A DNA stretch of 64,000 bases from an uncultured Collinsella sp. (GTDB lineage: Bacteria; Actinomycetota; Coriobacteriia; Coriobacteriales; Coriobacteriaceae), in assembly GCA_900762325.1 (NCBI GenBank), contig CAAFGG010000028.1, positions 1-64,000 on the forward strand, given 5' to 3'. The stretch's first letter is position 1. Each line of letters starts with the position of its first letter. Of the stretch, positions 60,249 to 64,000 are shown in pieces. A model generated the notes under the pieces. It searched no databases. It was given only the letters and a program-made list of their open reading frames with translations, and had not been told where the DNA came from. The position numbers were made by a program, and so were the translations under genes.

Positions 60249-61874
60249 CTACTCCTTATCAAACGAAACATCGGCGGCGGGAAGCTCGATGGTAAAGACC
60301 GAGCCGTGCGGGTCCGCCGCGGCAACCTCTATGCTACCGCCATGTGCCAGCATAATGGAGCGGCAGAGCGAAAGCCCCAGGCCCACGCTGCGATGGCTAT
60401 CGGCCAAACCGTGGTTGGCGGTATAGAACGACTCAAAGATTCGTTCGCGGTCTTCGGGGTCAATGCCTGGGCCGTCATCGGCCACCGAGCACGCCACGCA
60501 TCCATCATGGACGTCAATCGAGATCACGATATGCGAGCCCGCGGGCGTATAGGTGATGGCGTTGTTCACCAGATTGACCACTAGCTGCACCATCAGGCGC
60601 GCGTCGACGTTAACGAGCGCCGGCTCATCGCACGCCACCACCTTAAGGTCGTGCTCGCGCACGGCCGGGTTTACGTGGCGCAGCGCCTCCTCGACGATAT
60701 CGTCCATGAGCTCGAGTGTGGTCGACAGGCGCATACCGCCGCCCTCGAGCTTGGTGATGGCGAGCAGATTCTCGACGGTGGCATTGAGCCACAGCGCATC
60801 CGAGCGAATGGATTTGAGCATGTTGCGGCGCGTCTGACTGTCGAGCACGGCCGTTCCGGTCGAACCCTGATCGAGCAGCACGTCGGCATTGCCCGAGATA
60901 CTGGTAAGCGGCGTGCGCAGATCGTGTGAGATGGAGCGCAGCAAGTTGGCACGCAGCTGCTCGTTTTTAGCGAGCACCGCCGCCTCCTCGCGGGCCTCCA
61001 TGGCGCGGGCGCGATCGAGTGCCAGCTCGCCTTCGCTCACGATGGCATCGGCAAGTGTTCGCTCCTCGTGCGTCAGCACGTCGGGCTCGGCAACGATAGC
61101 CAGCACGCCCACCACCGAGGCGGGGTCGCCCGAGCGCGCGAAGCCGTCGCCTGTGCGAACCGTCAGGTAGATGCCATAAAACGTCGAGCCGCCAAACGTG
61201 GCGTCGAGCGGCGTTCCCACATAGGCGGACGCCGAGAGCCGCGGCGGCATCTGCGGCGCCAGTTCGTGCACCGGTGCGGCATCGCCCACGGCCGTGTATG
61301 TCGCACGCGGCAGCAGGTCATCGCCCTCGGCATCGGCGCTGTACCACACGACCGGACAGCCCGAAAGACGCGCCAGCTGCGTTGCCATGGCGTGAACGAT
61401 CTGCTGCTCGTCGGCGCACCGCTGCAGCATGCGGTTGGTCTCGAGCACCATATGCGTGCGGCGGTCGCTGGCGGCAGCCTGTGCCAAGGCGCGGCGCAGA
61501 GCCAACGCAATCGAGCTCGACACAAGCGAGACCACGAACATGATGAAGAACATGCCGGGATAGCCGCGGTCGATAAGCGACAGCGAGTAGCGCGGGTCGA
61601 CAAACAAGAAGTTGTAGAGCGCCACGGCGGCAGCCGAGCTCAGCAAGCAATACAGGCGACTCCAGGTAAAGAATGCGCACAGCTGAACGGCGAACACATA
61701 GACGATCATGATGCTCGGCGCGAGACCCGGATGGTCGAGCAGCGCGCCCACAATCGTCGCCGCGACCAGCAGCCCTGCCGATACGCAGGCGTCATACAGA
61801 GGAGTGCGGCGCGTCAGCGTTGTGCGCCGCCACCAAAAGCTATCGGCAATATCGCCGTCCGTACGGACGTCCAT
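60249..61874 (-). CDS. KdpD-like sensor histidine kinase lacking the N-terminal KdpD domain
   Basis: A 541-residue kinase: four membrane helices of the DUF4118 type (about 28-128), a GAF-like region (150-290), HisKA with His317 in SISHDLRTPLTS, and an ATP-binding domain with DDGPGIDPEDRERIF and GLGLSLC. The 300-residue cytosolic KdpD and Usp domains of E. coli KdpD, which sense c-di-AMP and potassium, are absent. It overlaps functionally with the regulator gene four bases downstream. Confidence 0.9.
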   Translation of the reverse strand: MDVRTDGDIADSFWWRRTTLTRRTPLYDACVSAGLLVAATIVGALLDHPGLAPSIMIVYVFAVQLCAFFTWSRLYCLLSSAAAVALYNFLFVDPRYSLSLIDRGYPGMFFIMFVVSLVSSSIALALRRALAQAAASDRRTHMVLETNRMLQRCADEQQIVHAMATQLARLSGCPVVWYSADAEGDDLLPRATYTAVGDAAPVHELAPQMPPRLSASAYVGTPLDATFGGSTFYGIYLTVRTGDGFARSGDPASVVGVLAIVAEPDVLTHEERTLADAIVSEGELALDRARAMEAREEAAVLAKNEQLRANLLRSISHDLRTPLTSISGNADVLLDQGSTGTAVLDSQTRRNMLKSIRSDALWLNATVENLLAITKLEGGGMRLSTTLELMDDIVEEALRHVNPAVREHDLKVVACDEPALVNVDARLMVQLVVNLVNNAITYTPAGSHIVISIDVHDGCVACSVADDGPGIDPEDRERIFESFYTANHGLADSHRSVGLGLSLCRSIMLAHGGSIEVAAADPHGSVFTIELPAADVSFDKE

Positions 61875-61902
61875 CAGTGCCCCGCCCCTCTCTCAAAAAC
61901 AA

Positions 61903-61953
61903 AAACCACCACAAGGGACAGGCACCTTTGTGGTGGTTTCCCTTGTGGTGGTT
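61903..61953. repeat. CCACCACAAGG hairpin with two alternative right arms
   Basis: AACCACCACAAGGG (61904-61917) can pair with either of two following copies of its complement, at about 61925-61939 (one extra T) and 61940-61953 (exact). It lies between the small membrane protein and the kinase gene and may act as a switchable terminator or be a member of the GACAAAGGG family. Confidence 0.6.
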
Positions 61954-61984
61954 CCAAGTGTAAAGCCTTTGCAGCCTGCGGTCG

Positions 61985-62179
61985 CTAGACAAACAGCACG
62001 TGCGCGAGCAGGGCACACACGCACACCGCTCCAAATACCAGCGCCACGATCGAGATCACGCGGTCGGCCATGTCCATGTTGGCACGATTCGTAAAGAACC
62101 GATCTTCGGCGGCGTCGGCGCGCGCCTCACGCACCAACTCGGCCGCAAGATCACGACCGTCAAGCGTCTTTGCGTCCAT
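61985..62179 (-). CDS. Small single-pass membrane protein
   Basis: A 64-residue protein not recognised. The N-terminal half is charged (DLAAELVREARADAAEDRFF), and the C-terminal 25 residues form one membrane helix (VISIVALVFGAVCVCALLAHVLFV, given here in full as a segment at about 41-64). ATG at 62179 follows GGGGAGGAAACC. Its place between kup and the kinase gene suggests a modulator of one of them. Confidence 0.65.
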   Translation of the reverse strand: MDAKTLDGRDLAAELVREARADAAEDRFFTNRANMDMADRVISIVALVFGAVCVCALLAHVLFV

Positions 62180-62248
62180 GGTTTCCTCCCCAGAGTCATT
62201 CCCTGTCATTGCAAGCCTGCCCGTTAGCAGCCAAACCTCAAGCGTCGA

Positions 62249-64000
62249 CTACGGGCGCTCGTTGGGAGCCAGACGCTGCATCTTGCTCACGGCCTTAAAC
62301 TTGGTGAACAGCGGCACGTACTCAAAGCTCACGTTGGAGTTCTCCAGGCCGTACCAGCGCGCAGGCGTACCGGCGGCGCGACGGATGATGTACTTGAGCG
62401 TGATGGCCGTACGCTCGCTCGGCTCCACGTCGCTTTCGGGCGCCAGAAGCTTGCGGATCATGACGAACTTGAACGTACCGATATTGCCCGGGTCCTTATA
62501 GACCGAGTAATCGTGCTTTTGCGGCGGCAGCTCGCCGGTGGCAGCCAGGTCCTGAACGACCTGACGCAGGTAGGCGTTTACGCGCTGGTTGACCTTGTAG
62601 CCCAGGTACAGGTGCACGCGGAACACGTAGTCGGTGCCGAACGTCTCGACCGAGTAGGCAAAGGTGTGCGGCTCGTCCATGGTCTCAACGTTCACGAACC
62701 ACCAGGCGCGGGCGCGCTTAGGATGCTTGTCCAGGATGGAGTAGACGATATCGCGGTCGATATAGTCGGTGTTGGTGTCCTTGGTCAGGTACACGATGTT
62801 ATCGCTCATAAGCTCGTAGCGGTCGTCGTCGCGCAGGCGCTTGAGCTGCGGCAGGTAGCTGCGCAGCGGCAGCAGCGTAAACTGGCGCTGCTCGACCGCC
62901 GTGCCGTTATACCAGCACACCATAATGCCCATGATGAGCGCGGCCATAAGGATGGTGAAGTAGCCGCCGTGGAAGAACTTGGTGAGCGAGCTCACGAAGA
63001 AGAAGCCTTCGAGCAAAAGGAAGAAGGCCGCGAAGATCCACGGAGCAACCTTGAGCTTGCGCTCCTCGTGCAGGTAGAAGAAGAGCAGCAGCGTGGTGCA
63101 CATCATAGTCAGCGTAATGGCAAGGCCGTAGGCGGCTTCCATATGCGCCGAGTTCTGGAACAGCAGCACCACGATGACGCAGCCGACAAGCATGACGTTG
63201 TTGACCATGGGGATGTAGAGCTGGCCCTTGGTCTCGGCAGGGTAGAAGACCTGCATGTGCGGCATGAGGTCCAGACGGCTGGCCTCGGACACCAGCGAGA
63301 ATGCGCCGGTGATAAGCGCCTGCGAGGCAATGATGGCCGCGACGGTGGAAAGGCCGACGGCAAACGGGCGCAGGCCCGGGGCGAGCATCTGGTAGAACGG
63401 GTTGAGATCGGCAATGCCCATGAGCTCGGGGTTGGCAGCGTTGTTCATAAGCCAAGCGCCCTGGCCCATATAGGACAGCAGCAGGCAGCACTTAACGAAC
63501 GGCCAGGTAGCGTAGATATTGCCGCGGCCGACGTGGCCCATGTCGGAGTAGAGCGCCTCGGCACCGGTGGTGGCGAGGAAGCAGCTGCCCAGAATCATGA
63601 TGCCCGCGTGGTTGTTGGGGCTCAACAAAAAAGCGATGCCGCGGAGCGGGTTGAGGCACAGCAGCACGGCGGGGTGCTGTAAGACAAAGAACAGACCCGT
63701 GCCGCCCAAGAACAGGAACCACAGCGTCATGATGGGGCCAAAGGCGTGACCGATCTTGGCCGTACCGATGCGCTGTACCAAGAAGAGCACGATGATGATG
63801 GCGAGCGTAATGGCGACGACGCGGCCCTGGTCATCGCCCAGCACGGCATGAACCGCCGGGATAGTGCGCAGGCCCTCGATGGCCGTGGTAACGGTAACGG
63901 CCGGCGTCAGGATGCCGTCGGCGAGCAACGCGGCGCCACCCAGCATGGCGGGGATGATAAGCCACTTGCCGCAGCGCTTGACCAGGCTGTACAGGGCAAA
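62249..64000 (-). CDS. kup: Kup-family potassium uptake protein (5' end outside the window)
   Basis: At least 583 residues are visible; the start lies beyond 64000. The Kup pattern is clear: GGAALLADGILTPAVTVTTAIEGL near the visible N-terminus, and SDMGHVGRGNI and PFYQMLAPGLRPF later, with about ten membrane helices followed by a cytosolic C-terminal domain of about 170 residues. Kup proteins import K with protons and are often controlled by c-di-AMP. About 90-110 N-terminal residues should be missing. The downstream KdpDE-like pair may regulate it. Confidence 0.92.
   Translation of the reverse strand, partial: FALYSLVKRCGKWLIIPAMLGGAALLADGILTPAVTVTTAIEGLRTIPAVHAVLGDDQGRVVAITLAIIIVLFLVQRIGTAKIGHAFGPIMTLWFLFLGGTGLFFVLQHPAVLLCLNPLRGIAFLLSPNNHAGIMILGSCFLATTGAEALYSDMGHVGRGNIYATWPFVKCCLLLSYMGQGAWLMNNAANPELMGIADLNPFYQMLAPGLRPFAVGLSTVAAIIASQALITGAFSLVSEASRLDLMPHMQVFYPAETKGQLYIPMVNNVMLVGCVIVVLLFQNSAHMEAAYGLAITLTMMCTTLLLFFYLHEERKLKVAPWIFAAFFLLLEGFFFVSSLTKFFHGGYFTILMAALIMGIMVCWYNGTAVEQRQFTLLPLRSYLPQLKRLRDDDRYELMSDNIVYLTKDTNTDYIDRDIVYSILDKHPKRARAWWFVNVETMDEPHTFAYSVETFGTDYVFRVHLYLGYKVNQRVNAYLRQVVQDLAATGELPPQKHDYSVYKDPGNIGTFKFVMIRKLLAPESDVEPSERTAITLKYIIRRAAGTPARWYGLENSNVSFEYVPLFTKFKAVSKMQRLAPNERP

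Overview
The window is about 60% G+C and densely coded. It looks like a chromosome segment of a Coriobacteriia bacterium, most likely Collinsella or a close relative. The basis is the F-type ATP synthase operon of an obligately host-associated actinobacterium with a 64-residue c subunit, the protein style throughout, and several families of intergenic hairpin repeats that I associate from memory with Collinsella genomes. No rRNA, tRNA or CRISPR array was seen, and the genus is an inference.

Layout. 0.3-4.6 kb: phosphohexomutase, homocysteine S-methyltransferase and a DtxR-type regulator on the minus strand, facing a peptidase T gene. 5-14.5 kb: a long minus-strand block with atpI-B-E-F-H-A-G-D-C, then murA and an LCP cell-wall ligase. 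14.8-21.6 kb: upp, glpK, the tRNA threonylcarbamoylation gene tsaC, a HicAB toxin-antitoxin pair, prmC and prfA. 21.9-28.4 kb: an M20 peptidase, a three-gene amino-acid ABC importer, a LacX-like aldose epimerase and an unknown anchored protein. 28.6-29.9 kb: a DHA1-type MFS exporter.

29.9-36.7 kb is the accessory part. An AT-richer island of about 4.1 kb lies between two copies of a 26-bp direct repeat. The repeat is the active-site loop codons of a low-molecular-weight tyrosine phosphatase gene. The island encodes a Dam-family adenine methyltransferase and, starting right after its stop codon, a 773-residue protein that joins a PD-(D/E)XK nuclease-like domain to a DGQHR (DndB-like) domain. 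It also holds an IS3 transposase relic and a probable YraN relic. I regard this methylase/nuclease-DGQHR pair as the best candidate for an undescribed defence system. Just beyond it, a DUF4143 AAA ATPase gene with three 33-bp-spaced iterons sits between a full TIGR04076 gene and a duplicated fragment of that gene's 3' end.

36.7-44 kb: a pyridoxal kinase, a MarR regulator with a clear promoter/operator driving a heterodimeric ABC exporter, a GGDEF protein and a LysR regulator. 44.5-50.4 kb: an SDR/MFS/Gfo-Idh-MocA catabolic cluster and the tex gene. 50.8-55.9 kb: an ascorbate-type PTS (IIA, IIB, IIC) between two closely similar transaldolase genes, with a divergent DeoR regulator. 56-64 kb: a Cof-type phosphatase, an RlmKL methyltransferase whose first half has lost its NPPY motif, and a KdpE/KdpD-like pair beside a small membrane protein and a Kup potassium transporter cut by the window end.

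Intergenic DNA is unusually structured. Four copies of a composite hairpin element were found, three of them abutting stop codons. There are also GACAAAGGGAC palindromes, long inverted repeats beside tex, and nested GGATTTTCTCCC repeats.
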